Shown: positions 32,946-42,673, numbered from the stretch's first letter. The stretch: 64,000 nucleotides of DNA from Treponema sp. UBA4692 (GCA_002404895.1 DHKO01000019.1:41848-105847); one strand, 5' to 3'. The notes: generated by a model not told the origin, from the letters alone. A program made the numbers and translations.

Positions 32946-34241
32946 TTAACTGAATCTGCTGAAGTTCAAAACCAGCAGCTTTATAATTTTATAAACTCCG
33001 TTCATAATAGCACTTATCGGCACGTTAAGAAAAGGCAGGACAAGGCAAAGAAGCATTCCAAAAAGCCCAAAATACAAGAAAAAGACTACAAGAGGAGAGA
33101 CGACAACTCCTGCAAAAATTCCTATAGGCATAATCTTTCCGAAAAATTTCAAGGCGACTGGAGCCGTTGCAAGCTGAGCTGAAACCGAGTCCCCAAGCGA
33201 AGAACGCAATTTAAAAGGAACGGCATAGTGTATGATTTTTTTCATATGGTTAGAAAGAAGAATTATTCCTGCAAGCGATGAATATGAAAGCATAAAGCCG
33301 AGGTCAAAAATATGCTCAGGAAAAACAACAATGTGAATCAAAAATGAGAGCGACAAAACAGAAATTCCCTGCGGCCGATTGATTCTGAAAACTGCCGCCG
33401 CAAAAATTATCAGTGAAGAAAGAAAAGCCCTGAACAGCGACGGAGAAATTCCTGCGAACCACACAAAAAATAAAAGCGCGCAAAACTGAAATCCTTCGGC
33501 AATGTTTTTCGAGCTTAACTTTTTGCCTAGAAACTGCGCAAGTCCTCCAAAAAGCGACAAGTGCATTCCGGAAAGAGCCAAGATATGCGAGAGACCTGAT
33601 AACCGAAAAGCGTTGCTCAAGTCTTTTTCGGTGTATTCGCGGCTTCCGCTCACAAGAGCAAGCAAAAGTCCGCCGGCCGCGCCCCACGCATACATCAGCC
33701 GCTTGAATTGAAGCCTGCACAAAGAGCGGAATCTTACGATTTTCGACTTAAGATTTTTCTCGCCTTTTGAAATTAGCCGACTTTCCGCAGCATTCGCCAA
33801 AAAGCAGTTTTCCATATTTTTTCTTTGAATATAATTCACTTTTAAGATGAGATTTGCGCCGTTCTCAATCAAAGGAGCGTGACTTTCGCTTTCAGCCGCT
33901 GTGTAAAGTTTTCCTGGATAAAGAGCCTCGACAATTTTTGCCGGAATAAAGACAGTCGCAACTCCGCTCGCCATTCCTCCGCTGGCCGAGCTTGAAATGC
34001 CTGAAAAATTCAAATCCCGTGATTTTACCTTTTCAGCTTCAAATAAAATTCTGTAAGTTCCGCCGAAAAATTCCGACTTTACCGGATTTGACGCGACTTT
34101 TCCGTAAATTTCAGATATTTTTTCATTAGGAACAGGAGACGAAAAAGGATTTTTTTCTTTTATTGGCAAAATTTTTGAATAAACTAAAAATCCGCAAATC
34201 AAAGCGGAAGCGAAAACTGGATTTTTCCATGATTTTACCAT
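32946..34241 (-). CDS. ComEC/Rec2-type membrane protein, competence domain only
   Basis: A 431-residue polytopic membrane protein. After an N-terminal helix and an extracytoplasmic OB-like region (50-200), the conserved competence block appears near residue 213 (SGLSHILALSGMHLSLFGGLA), followed by about seven membrane helices to the end. The C-terminal metallo-beta-lactamase domain of full ComEC (about 700-800 residues) is absent, so it is a core-only form. DNA transport is possible, but no other competence genes are in view. It overlaps the HEAT-repeat gene by 7 bp. Confidence 0.85.
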   Translation of the reverse strand: MVKSWKNPVFASALICGFLVYSKILPIKEKNPFSSPVPNEKISEIYGKVASNPVKSEFFGGTYRILFEAEKVKSRDLNFSGISSSASGGMASGVATVFIPAKIVEALYPGKLYTAAESESHAPLIENGANLILKVNYIQRKNMENCFLANAAESRLISKGEKNLKSKIVRFRSLCRLQFKRLMYAWGAAGGLLLALVSGSREYTEKDLSNAFRLSGLSHILALSGMHLSLFGGLAQFLGKKLSSKNIAEGFQFCALLFFVWFAGISPSLFRAFLSSLIIFAAAVFRINRPQGISVLSLSFLIHIVVFPEHIFDLGFMLSYSSLAGIILLSNHMKKIIHYAVPFKLRSSLGDSVSAQLATAPVALKFFGKIMPIGIFAGVVVSPLVVFFLYFGLFGMLLCLVLPFLNVPISAIMNGVYKIIKLLVLNFSRFS

Positions 34242-35467
34242 TTCAATTTCGCAAGAGAATCTTTCGCCTGTGCAATCACTTTTTCAGAATAATTCAAATA
34301 AGTAACGTAAAGAAGATTGTCAAAAGCCGTTTTGTCCCCAAGCTCTCCCAAAGATTTTATGAGAGCGAGCGTAACCGGCTCGGACGGAATTTCCGTTTTT
34401 TCAGCGCTTAAATTAAATTCTCCAAGAAGTTTTGAAAGCTTTTCTGCAATCTTCGGACTTGAGAATTTAGCCGTCAGCTCGATGATTTCAATAAATTCGC
34501 TGTCATCGATAATTTTTGTCTCATATTCCTTTTTTGCCACGCTGAAATTTTTAAGCACGGTTTCCTCAGAACGAGACCATTTTGCAGAGGCAAGCGTTTC
34601 AAGCGTTTCCTTTTGAATCATAAAAAAGACCTGCGGAAATTCCTGTTTGCTCTCTGCGTTATTTATTGCATATAAAAGTGATTTTTCGGCAAGTTTTTCC
34701 AAGAAATTTTTGTTATTTTTCCCTGATTTTTTCATCAAATTGAAAAACTTAAAAATTGTCGGATTGTCAGAGAAAAAAACAGCCTTGTTTGCGTTCTCGA
34801 ATGAATTCTGCGCGAGGTTTACAAGTGAATTTTCAGTTAAAGTCTCGTATTCCGGCCAAATCTCATTCAGCCAGATGTTGAAAATCAAAGAAAATGACCT
34901 GCTGTCGCCGAATTCTCCAAGAGAATTTATGATGTTTCCAATCAAAAGGTTTCCCGGATGATTTTCCTTGTACCTTTTTTCAAGATAATCGTTCAAGACA
35001 CTGACAGTTCCGTTCCATTTAGCGTCCGGAAATTTAGAAAGGCAGTCTACAGCGGCGATTTTCACGTTTTCATCATCAAATTTCTTGAAAATTTCTATTA
35101 TTTTCCTTGAAATTTCCGCAGATTTTTCTTCATCAAGAGAATTTATATTTCCTTTCTGCGCCAAAGTCTGCATTGAAGCCGTTGCAAGCTCAAAAAGTTC
35201 CGCATCATTCCTTAGAATTTCCGCATTTTCAATCGAATAATCGATTCCTCGAAGAGAAAGGCTCAAGCCGCTTTGAGAATCGGCATTCTGAACCGTGTTC
35301 AGGACCGCCTCAATTTTGTCTTTAATGTTTCCGCGGATAAATTTTTTCTCGCTTTCGCTTGCGTCCGTCTGCGCCTGTCTTTGTGCCTGCGCCTGTGCAG
35401 AAATTCCGCTCATAGAAAAAAACGAAACAAAATTAAAGAAAAGAAAGAAGGTAATCAGATTTTTCAT
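34235..35467 (-). CDS. Exported HEAT-repeat-like protein
   Basis: A 410-residue protein with a signal peptide at about 1-25 (FFLFFNFVSFFSMSGISAQA) and an all-helical body. Units such as ENVKIAAVDCLSKFPDAKWN, LGEFGDSRSFSLIFNIWLNE and LGELGDKTAFDNLLYVTYLN match HEAT repeats, suggesting a periplasmic scaffold. Partner unknown. ATGA overlap (4 bp) with the PilZ gene upstream and 7 bp with ComEC downstream. Confidence 0.8.
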   Translation of the reverse strand: MKNLITFFLFFNFVSFFSMSGISAQAQAQRQAQTDASESEKKFIRGNIKDKIEAVLNTVQNADSQSGLSLSLRGIDYSIENAEILRNDAELFELATASMQTLAQKGNINSLDEEKSAEISRKIIEIFKKFDDENVKIAAVDCLSKFPDAKWNGTVSVLNDYLEKRYKENHPGNLLIGNIINSLGEFGDSRSFSLIFNIWLNEIWPEYETLTENSLVNLAQNSFENANKAVFFSDNPTIFKFFNLMKKSGKNNKNFLEKLAEKSLLYAINNAESKQEFPQVFFMIQKETLETLASAKWSRSEETVLKNFSVAKKEYETKIIDDSEFIEIIELTAKFSSPKIAEKLSKLLGEFNLSAEKTEIPSEPVTLALIKSLGELGDKTAFDNLLYVTYLNYSEKVIAQAKDSLAKLKW

Positions 35468-36750
35468 ATTTTTTCTCCGTAGCCAGAATCTTCAACGTCA
35501 AGGGCGGCAAGCTCGTCTGTGTCGATTTCATTTTTGTTTTCATCGCTTATTTCATAAACAATTTCATCATTTTTAGAATTTTGATTTGCACCGTTTTCCT
35601 GATTTTCCGCTTTTTCTCCGCCAATGGCAGCCTCGGCTTCGATTTTTTGTTCTGTTTTCTGATTTTTCTGCTCGGAAGATTTTTTTTCATCTTGATTTTT
35701 GCCATAGTCAGAAGTTTCATTTGCGTCCTGCTCAGACATCGCCACCGCCTCAATCACTTCCTTTTTGTCTTCGGGAACGATTTTGTAGACGTAATTCAAG
35801 ATTGCGTTGCGCATATTTTTTTCGATGTGGAGACACTCAAAATGAAGACGCGACTGGTTCACCTTTGCATTGTATTCGACTGCGCGCACAATTCCGAACA
35901 TTACAATCTGCTTTCCGTCAATCTCAAACTGGAGCTTAATCTGAACGTTGCTTTCGCCTTTTCCGCCGACTCTGACCATCGCGCCGTCCTCAGAAATATC
36001 CTCGAGAATGCATTTGTAGCCCGGCTCGACTTCCAGCGCTGTAAAATCGGTGATTTCAGAAGTTATAAAATAAAGATGCGCTGGAATCGAGCATTCGCTT
36101 CTGACGGAACGGCGTTTCTGCGCCCGCTCCATTTTGCTCGACTGGGCAAGATAAATCACGTTCTGTCCATGAAAAACGCCCGAATCTGTAACTTTTGTGT
36201 CAAAAACATAGCCTGCGTCTCCTTTCCGCCAAAGATAAACGCTCACGTTTTTTCCAATCCAGTCTTCGCCGGGCATTTTCAGTGTGTTTTTCTGAAGCGG
36301 AAGACGCGCCGCAATCTCGCCCGCGTTGTTCAAGACTTCCGAAGAAAAAACTCCGCTTCCTTTCAGCAAAATTCTAAGCCGCTGGCCTTTCTCAAGATAT
36401 TTTGAGGACTCAAGACCGCGCCTGTTTTCATGGTCAATGTCGATTTTTGTTCTATACTTGTAAAGTTTTGAAAGAAAATTTTGGACTTCCGGCTGAGACT
36501 CGCTTCCATTTTGCTTCGCCTCGGAAATATATTTTGAAATCGCGCTATTAAGAGAGCCAAGCGAATAAAAAAGCGACTTCGGCTGCTCAAGACCGGTTCT
36601 CTTCGCAAGCTTCCACAAAAGCAGAATCTCATTTATTTTAAATCCTTCGTCCTGCCCGCGTATCATAAATTTTATCTTATCCTGAAAAACAACACAAAGC
36701 CTGATAAACGCGGCAACAAGAACAGCCGTTATAAAAATCGGAATCCACAT
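35464..36750 (-). CDS. Membrane-anchored PilZ-domain c-di-GMP effector
   Basis: A 428-residue protein: an N-terminal membrane helix at about 2-20, a YcgR-N-like region (KGQRLRILLKGSG onward), then a PilZ domain with RRSVR near 213-217 and DISEDG near 251-256, the two parts of the c-di-GMP site. Residues 330-428 are an acidic, Glu/Asn/Lys-rich disordered tail. It probably senses c-di-GMP and acts at the inner face of the membrane. ATG 36750 is preferred to a TTG two codons earlier. It is the first gene of the seven-gene minus-strand operon. Confidence 0.88.
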   Translation of the reverse strand: MWIPIFITAVLVAAFIRLCVVFQDKIKFMIRGQDEGFKINEILLLWKLAKRTGLEQPKSLFYSLGSLNSAISKYISEAKQNGSESQPEVQNFLSKLYKYRTKIDIDHENRRGLESSKYLEKGQRLRILLKGSGVFSSEVLNNAGEIAARLPLQKNTLKMPGEDWIGKNVSVYLWRKGDAGYVFDTKVTDSGVFHGQNVIYLAQSSKMERAQKRRSVRSECSIPAHLYFITSEITDFTALEVEPGYKCILEDISEDGAMVRVGGKGESNVQIKLQFEIDGKQIVMFGIVRAVEYNAKVNQSRLHFECLHIEKNMRNAILNYVYKIVPEDKKEVIEAVAMSEQDANETSDYGKNQDEKKSSEQKNQKTEQKIEAEAAIGGEKAENQENGANQNSKNDEIVYEISDENKNEIDTDELAALDVEDSGYGEKI

Positions 36751-36851
36751 AATCAAAATAATTTTAATACAATTTTCTTATTTTAACTACATTTTCCGAT
36801 TTCAAATTTCTTCTTAAAATTCAAAGTGTAGAAAAAATTATCGATAGTCAA

Positions 36852-36857
36852 TATAAT
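36852..36857 (+). promoter_or_regulatory. -10 element ahead of the LolD-like gene
   Basis: A perfect TATAAT lies 8 bp before ATG 36866, with no good -35 at 16-18 bp. The resulting mRNA would be nearly leaderless. The 115-bp gap also serves the divergent PilZ operon. Confidence 0.45.
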
Positions 36858-36865
36858 CTTTTCTT

Positions 36866-37588
36866 ATGGCAATAATTGAACTTAAAGATGTGAGCAAAAT
36901 TTATCAGATGGAAAAAGTTGAAGTCCGCGCGGTTGACAAAGTCTCTTTCAAGATTGAAAAAGGCGAATTCGCGGCGATTTCAGGACCTTCAGGCTCTGGA
37001 AAATCGACTTTGCTGAATATAATCGGCCTGATTGACCTGCCTTCTTCAGGCTCAGTTATTCTTGAGGGCGAGGATGTCTACAAGGGCATTGTCCTTGAAA
37101 AAACGAAAAAAGTTCCTTTGCGGCTCGACTCAAAGCTTACTGAGCTTCGGCGCGGTCATTTGGGATTTATCTTTCAGACTTTCAACCTTATTCCAGTCCT
37201 GAATGTATGGGAAAACATTGAGCTTCCGCTTTCTCTTGGAAAGTCTCCTGCGGCAGACTCTATGAGCGCGGCTGAGAAAAAAGACTGGATTGAATATCTT
37301 CTTGAGACAGTAGGGCTTGAAAACAGGCGGAAAAACAAGCCGTCTGAGCTTTCTGGCGGACAGAGGCAGCGGGTTGCGATTGCTCGCGCTCTTGTTACAA
37401 AAGCCCCGATTATCCTTGCTGACGAGCCGACTGCAAACTTGGACTCGAAAAATGGAGACCAGATTCTCGAGCTTATGAAAAAACTGAACCAGGAATTGAA
37501 GACGACATTCGTGTTCTCAACACACGATGCGAAAATTGTCGCGCTTAGCGACCATGTCATTAAAATCAGAGACGGAATTGTCGCCTAG
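36866..37588 (+). CDS. LolD/MacB-type ABC transporter ATPase
   Basis: A 240-residue ATPase. Walker A GPSGSGKST is at 40-48, the LSGGQRQRVAIARAL signature near 155-169, and Walker B IILADEPTANLDS follows. A 20-residue insert before the Q-loop (GIVLEKTKKVPLRLDSKLTE) is unusual. The class powers FtsX-fold permeases such as LolCE or MacB. Its likely partners are the two permeases at 39.9-42.6 kb, which are on the other strand and separated by the LolA-like and barrel genes. It converges with the barrel gene (10 bp between stops). Confidence 0.9.
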   Translation: MAIIELKDVSKIYQMEKVEVRAVDKVSFKIEKGEFAAISGPSGSGKSTLLNIIGLIDLPSSGSVILEGEDVYKGIVLEKTKKVPLRLDSKLTELRRGHLGFIFQTFNLIPVLNVWENIELPLSLGKSPAADSMSAAEKKDWIEYLLETVGLENRRKNKPSELSGGQRQRVAIARALVTKAPIILADEPTANLDSKNGDQILELMKKLNQELKTTFVFSTHDAKIVALSDHVIKIRDGIVA

Positions 37589-37598
37589 CTATAGCTTT

Positions 37599-39092
37599 TT
37601 AGTATCCGAGCGAGAATTTCAGGTAAGAGCCAAGAGTAAATTTTCCGAAATACTCTTGGTCTTTCCAGTATTCCCATTTCAGGCCGACGCGCCAGTCGCA
37701 GTGCGGAACGATTCTTGAAGCGATGAAAGCGGGCTTTATGTAGCCGCTTTTTTCTGTGATGTTATGATACCACTGCACGCCGACTTTCAGATTTCTTTCC
37801 TTTCCAAGCTTTGCAAGCCCCACGTCAACAATAAGACGCTGCTCGAAATCGCCGCTTTCCTTGTCTATTACGGTTATTTTTTCTAAACCTTCAGAACCGC
37901 CTGAAAATCCTGCGTCTTCCAAATCATCAAGATATTTGTATGAGTTTCCATTGTATTCATAATGAACAACATCGTGCGGATAATAAACCGCTTGATATTC
38001 AGCATTGATTCCAAAGTACGGGAAAAAATCAGTGAAAAGCTTGTAGAATCCGCCGGTGAACACGAATCTTTCAAAAGCGGATTTCTTGTACAAGTCGCTT
38101 TTCCAGAATTCCCGGAGCGTGCTGTTTGAATTCACGCGTCCGATAAGCTGCGCGTACAAGTCAGTGCCGAAAATTGTCCGCTTCGCTTCTGCCCCGACAA
38201 TCGGAAGATTGTAATATTTTGAAAGCTCGCCGTATCTCGAAGGAAAAACGCGCGCGAAAAAGTTAAGCGAAGTTCCAAAAACAACCGCCTCCGCGCTTCC
38301 TGCATATGAAAGTTCGCGGTGGGAAGGCTCGTCGCTCCCGCCCCTGTACATCGTGAGAAAGGTAAAAGTCGAAAGTCCGAACGGAATTCTTATGATTCCA
38401 GAAATATTATAGCGGCTGTCATATAGCGCGTTTGTGTAAAGCGCGTCCTCATCATCTTCAAAGTCATCGTCATTTGAAAAAAGCCTTATATTTCCCCATA
38501 CAGTCTTCTTTTTTCCAGCTGTGATATAGACTTTGTCAGCCATGATGTAGTCAAAATAAAGCTCGTAAAGATAAAAATACTGGTTCTGGTTTTCAACGTC
38601 TGCTTCCTCAGAATCGATAAGGGAAGTCTTCAGAGAGCCTTTCACAGCCATGTACTTGTCAGGACGAGTTGTAAAATAAAGATAGTTCACAAGGTCGAAA
38701 TACGCAGAGCCGCTCGTCTCTCCGTCGGAATTGATTGCCGCAGCTCCAAGCTCCGCCGAGATGTCTCCGCTCATTTTCAACGGAATTGAAAGAGAAGCAA
38801 GGCTGAAAGTCGTGTCGGAGCCGCTTTCCTGCTTGTCGGTCACAACAGTCTCTTCTGAGTCTTTTGCGTTATCAAACAAGTCGCCGAGGTCTCCAAAAAG
38901 GTCTGAGCCGGAATTTTCAGAATTGGAAACAGAATCCGCAGAATTTTCAGTGTTCTCGCTGATGTCAGCGATTGTGCTGGATATTTCAGAAGTTTCCTGC
39001 GCCTGGACGGAAACACAAAAAATGGCAGCTGAAAACGCTGCCATCAGAATTTTAGGCATTTTATTAAATGTACGAACCAATTTATCTGTCAC
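37599..39092 (-). CDS. Predicted outer-membrane beta-barrel protein
   Basis: A 497-residue exported protein. The start is GTG 39092, overlapping the LolA-like gene by 11 bp; ATG 39059 (MPKILMAAFSAAIF) is an alternative that still leaves a signal peptide ending VQAQ. Residues 33-95 are a Ser/Glu/Asp-rich linker. Residues 95-497 show alternating hydrophobic/polar beta-strands rich in Tyr and Phe with charged loops, and the chain ends in FSLGY, the terminal aromatic expected by the BAM machinery. It is coupled to a LolA-like gene and two FtsX-type permeases, so it may be a client or partner of that system. Confidence 0.78.
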   Translation of the reverse strand: MTDKLVRTFNKMPKILMAAFSAAIFCVSVQAQETSEISSTIADISENTENSADSVSNSENSGSDLFGDLGDLFDNAKDSEETVVTDKQESGSDTTFSLASLSIPLKMSGDISAELGAAAINSDGETSGSAYFDLVNYLYFTTRPDKYMAVKGSLKTSLIDSEEADVENQNQYFYLYELYFDYIMADKVYITAGKKKTVWGNIRLFSNDDDFEDDEDALYTNALYDSRYNISGIIRIPFGLSTFTFLTMYRGGSDEPSHRELSYAGSAEAVVFGTSLNFFARVFPSRYGELSKYYNLPIVGAEAKRTIFGTDLYAQLIGRVNSNSTLREFWKSDLYKKSAFERFVFTGGFYKLFTDFFPYFGINAEYQAVYYPHDVVHYEYNGNSYKYLDDLEDAGFSGGSEGLEKITVIDKESGDFEQRLIVDVGLAKLGKERNLKVGVQWYHNITEKSGYIKPAFIASRIVPHCDWRVGLKWEYWKDQEYFGKFTLGSYLKFSLGY

Positions 39093-39879
39093 TCATTAAC
39101 TCAAGATACGGCTTAGTATATACCGCATCGTCTTGTTTTGAAAGAGTTGCATTTGAGATTGAAATCAAAGTTTTCTCATATTCAATCTTATTGTTGATTT
39201 TCTTTCCTTTTAGGTTGTCCTGAATGACCATATTGACAGGAATTTTCGCGTCGCGGCCGTTTCCTGTTACAGGCTGGTAAGACGGAACTGCTGTCGTCCG
39301 GAGTTTTTGCCCTGAAAGCGAGTAATCCTCTTTCATTCTCATAAGTCCGTCGTCTTCAGTCACCCAAAGCTTGATTTTAGGATACTCGACGTTCTTCGTC
39401 TTTGCCTCGAGCGTGAAAAGCACGCATTTAAGCTTTCCAAGGTTAACCTGCTCGTTGTCTTTTATGTCGTAGTCTTTCACGAATCTCTGGGGAGCAAAAT
39501 CTGACGTGTTCGCGTTTGTTCCCTGAAATTTGTCCTTTGAGCTTGAAAATGTGAACCTGCGGTCTGCAGGGTCGTAGAACCATATTGTCGAATTCGATTG
39601 AAGATAGCCTTTTCCCTTGTCCTTGAGCGGAGCCGTAATCAGAATTGTCCATTTGCTTTCCGAGTCGCGGCGGTAGATTGTCGCGTTTGTCTTGCTTCTG
39701 CCCTCGCCTGGCTTATCCTGCACTACCTCGTAGCTTGCAGTAAAGTCTGTGCCGTAAAAAGCTGTGTTGTCCTCAGCCCTTTGAAGAAGCTCGCGCGCCT
39801 TTGCGTAAGTGAGCTTTTCCGCAAAAGACGGAGCCAAAAAAGCCGCAAGCGCCGCAATTGAAACGATAATTTTTTTCAT
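39082..39879 (-). CDS. LolA-like outer-membrane lipoprotein-sorting family protein
   Basis: A 265-residue periplasmic protein with a signal peptide at 1-20 (ALAAFLAPSFA) and a LolA/LolB-type half-barrel. TIYRRDSESKWTILITAPLK is followed by GYLQSNSTIWFYDPADRRF and later KLWVTEDDGLMRMKEDYS. This is the larger form (about 240-270 residues) that occurs beside FtsX permeases. It likely shuttles a lipid or lipoprotein from the permease to the outer membrane. It lies 45 bp after the second permease. Confidence 0.85.
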   Translation of the reverse strand: MKKIIVSIAALAAFLAPSFAEKLTYAKARELLQRAEDNTAFYGTDFTASYEVVQDKPGEGRSKTNATIYRRDSESKWTILITAPLKDKGKGYLQSNSTIWFYDPADRRFTFSSSKDKFQGTNANTSDFAPQRFVKDYDIKDNEQVNLGKLKCVLFTLEAKTKNVEYPKIKLWVTEDDGLMRMKEDYSLSGQKLRTTAVPSYQPVTGNGRDAKIPVNMVIQDNLKGKKINNKIEYEKTLISISNATLSKQDDAVYTKPYLELMSDR

Positions 39880-39924
39880 AAGTCAAAATCTCCATAAAAT
39901 GTTTTCTAAAACGAAAGAAAACGG

Positions 39925-41220
39925 TTACTCAGTAGTGGCAAGAGCCTGCACTGGAAGAATTTTTATAGACTTGCACGTTGAATACAAAACTGCAAGCAAT
40001 GTAACGACAATGACAGCCGCTATGACTGCCACACTTTTTAGAACATCGAACGACGGCGAAAGGTTACCTTTCACAAGGAACATATCAAAAGCCGGAATAA
40101 ACGAGAAATTGAAAGCTGACATAACAGCGCAGATAACGCTGGAAAGCAAAAGCCCCGCGATGCTGCCGAAAAGCAAAAGCACGAAAGACTCGAAAAGGAG
40201 CGTCTTTATGATGTTCGATTTTTTCATTCCGATTGACATATAAATTCCAATCTCGTTGATTCTCTTCATTATAAGAATACGGTAAGTGCTTCCGATTCCC
40301 GCGATGATTATCACAGTGAGCATAAAAATAATGAACGAGACAACCGCATCCATCGCCTTTTGCATTATCTTGACATCGGTCAGATTCGCCTCGAGCGGGA
40401 TTATCGCGTAGGTTATTTCCTTGTAGTCATCGTCATTGTCGATAAAATCGTCCTTGTCATCAACAAGAGGATGCATATTGTAGATTTTTTCAAGCTCCGC
40501 CTGATATTTTTCAAGCTCTTTTCTGCTGATTTCCTTCTTCGGAAAATCGACTGCAATCCGGTTCGCATTTGTCTTATAATTCGGGCGCGCGTAAGCCGCC
40601 TTCAGATATTCAAAATCCATATATGAAGTGTACATTCCGAACGCGCTGGAGTCCTGAAAAATTCCTTTCACAACAATGTCGAGCGTGTTTTTTTCATCAT
40701 CATAAGTCTCGACCATAAAAGTGATTGAGTCTCCAACATGGACATTCAAAAGCTCTGAAATCGGCTTTGAAATCAAGACGCCGTTCGAGCCTTTCATTCC
40801 GTCTATTCCGCCCTCGATAAAATAAAGCTTCTCAAAAAGCGCGGCTTCCTTGTCGAAATCTATTCCTTTTATTGTTTTTTGCAGAGCCTCGGTTCCTTCA
40901 AAATAATAAGCGCAGTGCCGCGCGTCAAAATCCATTCTCGGAGACACAACGGCGTTTTTTCCAAAAATTTTTTCCAGCGTCGGAACATATTTTTCATAGT
41001 CAATATACTCGATTCCCTCAGCCTCGCTTGCCGCCATAAAGACAAGGTCGCCGCCGTAGTAGACGCTTGCCTTGTCTGTCATCGCCTTTATCATTCCCTT
41101 GCTTATAAAAATTGAAGCAAGCGAAATTGCGACTCCCACAGCACAGACGAGAAACAAAGAAACATACTGAGTTTTTCTATATAAAAGCGAGCGAAGACCG
41201 ATTTTTATCTGATACATCAT
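39925..41220 (-). CDS. FtsX/LolCE-type ABC permease (second)
   Basis: A 431-residue permease: one N-terminal membrane helix (about 15-40), a large periplasmic domain (40-280), and three C-terminal helices with the FtsX motif region (GSTYRILIMKRINEIGIYMS, then GMKKSNIIKTLLFES). ATG 41220 overlaps the previous stop by 4 bp and follows GGGAG; a longer frame from 41283 has an unlikely N-terminus. It probably forms a heterodimer with the upstream permease. Confidence 0.88.
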   Translation of the reverse strand: MMYQIKIGLRSLLYRKTQYVSLFLVCAVGVAISLASIFISKGMIKAMTDKASVYYGGDLVFMAASEAEGIEYIDYEKYVPTLEKIFGKNAVVSPRMDFDARHCAYYFEGTEALQKTIKGIDFDKEAALFEKLYFIEGGIDGMKGSNGVLISKPISELLNVHVGDSITFMVETYDDEKNTLDIVVKGIFQDSSAFGMYTSYMDFEYLKAAYARPNYKTNANRIAVDFPKKEISRKELEKYQAELEKIYNMHPLVDDKDDFIDNDDDYKEITYAIIPLEANLTDVKIMQKAMDAVVSFIIFMLTVIIIAGIGSTYRILIMKRINEIGIYMSIGMKKSNIIKTLLFESFVLLLFGSIAGLLLSSVICAVMSAFNFSFIPAFDMFLVKGNLSPSFDVLKSVAVIAAVIVVTLLAVLYSTCKSIKILPVQALATTE

Positions 41221-42647
41221 TTTGCTCCCTGCATTGCCTGGACAGGATTTACCCTGAGCGCGTTTATAACAGGATAAATCCACGCGACAAGACCGATTAT
41301 AAGCGCGACTGAGAACGAGCTGAGAAGATTTGAGATTTTCACGGAAGTTACAATATTCGGACCGCCGAAAAGCTGAACCAGAAAACTGTTATGCACGGTT
41401 ATGTTCATAAGATTCACGATTCTTGAAGCTATTAGGCCAAGAAGAAGCCCTAAGATTCCTGAAATCACAGCCATGATCACAGTTTCAGCCATGCATTCCT
41501 TTGAGATATAGCGTTTGTTCGCGCCGATTGCGCGCATTGTTCCAATCTCTCTGATTCTGTCGAGAACGTTTATTACAAGCGTGTTGTTCACAACAATAAA
41601 GCCCGCCGCAAGAACGATTATGATTCCGATGTTTAAAATCAGACGCAGAATATAAAGATAAAACGCTGTGCTTCCCGCGCTGCTCCGCCAGTTCACAGCC
41701 TCGACCTGCCAGCCTTTTCCGTCAAAAATGCCGTTCAGCGACTTTATGACTTTCCGTGCGTCTTTTGAGTCTTCAAGACGGCAGATTATGAAATTCCATG
41801 TAGAAGACGAATAAGAAGCCTGCAATGCGTCCTGCTCTTCCTTTGAAAAAGTTATCTCATCGGTTGCCACAGCCTCGCTTACGTCAGACGCATCGCCAAA
41901 AAGATTGTCAAAGTCCAAGTCGCCAAGAAAATCCTGCTGGCTTTCATCAAGCTGAATTTTAGATGAGTCCGTCATGTCTGAAATATCGAGAAGCGAGCGC
42001 ACAGTCTCAGAATTCACAAGGACGAGATTTTCCAGCGTCTGGTTGTCATTTTTGTATTCGTAGATTGCAGTCAGCGGAGCCGCTCGGAGACGCGAAGAAA
42101 AGCCTGCGTTTATCGCGAACTGCACTGTGTCTCCAACAGAGACATTCAGCTCTTCCGCGTGTGTTTTTGTGAGCATCACGCCCTTTTCGCCGTTTTTCCA
42201 AGGCGCGCCCTCAATTATTTTGATTGAAGTCATGCAGTCATTGTATTCCTCGCCGTTCACGCCAAAAATATACGAAGCCGAAAGGTCGTCTCCATTATCG
42301 TTTGAAATCGCCACCTGACCTGTAATCTGCGGCGTGATTTTTTTTATCCGTGAATCAGCCGCGAGAATTTCCCGAATTTCTCCGTATGGATTCAAAATCG
42401 GAATTTCTGAAAGCTTTCCAGTTACTGGAGTCTGGTCTCCAAAAAGACTTAGCGGAGGAACGTGCTTCGGGCGGATTACAACATCGCCGGTAAAAGAAGA
42501 CACGAAAGTCTCCTGAACGCCTTTCTCGGTGCTGTCAAAAACCGCGTTCGTAACAACGAGCATCATCACGGCAAAAGCGATAAATAGAATGATTACATAC
42601 GAGCTTTTCTTTGTGATTATATTTTTCAGGGCAAGATACAAGAGCAT
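41217..42647 (-). CDS. FtsX/LolCE-type ABC permease (first)
   Basis: A 476-residue permease with the same plan as its neighbour: an N-terminal helix (SSYVIILFIAFAVMMLVV), a large periplasmic domain, and three C-terminal helices with NVLDRIREIGTMRAIGANKR, the FtsX-fold coupling-helix motif. ATG 42647 is preferred over a TTG two codons upstream. TTGAAG, a 17-bp spacer and TAAAAT (ending 42656) lie just before the start, implying a very short leader. First gene of the permease-permease-LolA-barrel operon. Confidence 0.88.
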   Translation of the reverse strand: MLLYLALKNIITKKSSYVIILFIAFAVMMLVVTNAVFDSTEKGVQETFVSSFTGDVVIRPKHVPPLSLFGDQTPVTGKLSEIPILNPYGEIREILAADSRIKKITPQITGQVAISNDNGDDLSASYIFGVNGEEYNDCMTSIKIIEGAPWKNGEKGVMLTKTHAEELNVSVGDTVQFAINAGFSSRLRAAPLTAIYEYKNDNQTLENLVLVNSETVRSLLDISDMTDSSKIQLDESQQDFLGDLDFDNLFGDASDVSEAVATDEITFSKEEQDALQASYSSSTWNFIICRLEDSKDARKVIKSLNGIFDGKGWQVEAVNWRSSAGSTAFYLYILRLILNIGIIIVLAAGFIVVNNTLVINVLDRIREIGTMRAIGANKRYISKECMAETVIMAVISGILGLLLGLIASRIVNLMNITVHNSFLVQLFGGPNIVTSVKISNLLSSFSVALIIGLVAWIYPVINALRVNPVQAMQGAK

Positions 42648-42673
42648 AGGCAAGTATTTTATCTAAAAACAAA

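Noticed and set aside
35581..36405. 274-codon plus-strand frame
   Set aside because: It is antisense to the PilZ gene and shows no family motif.
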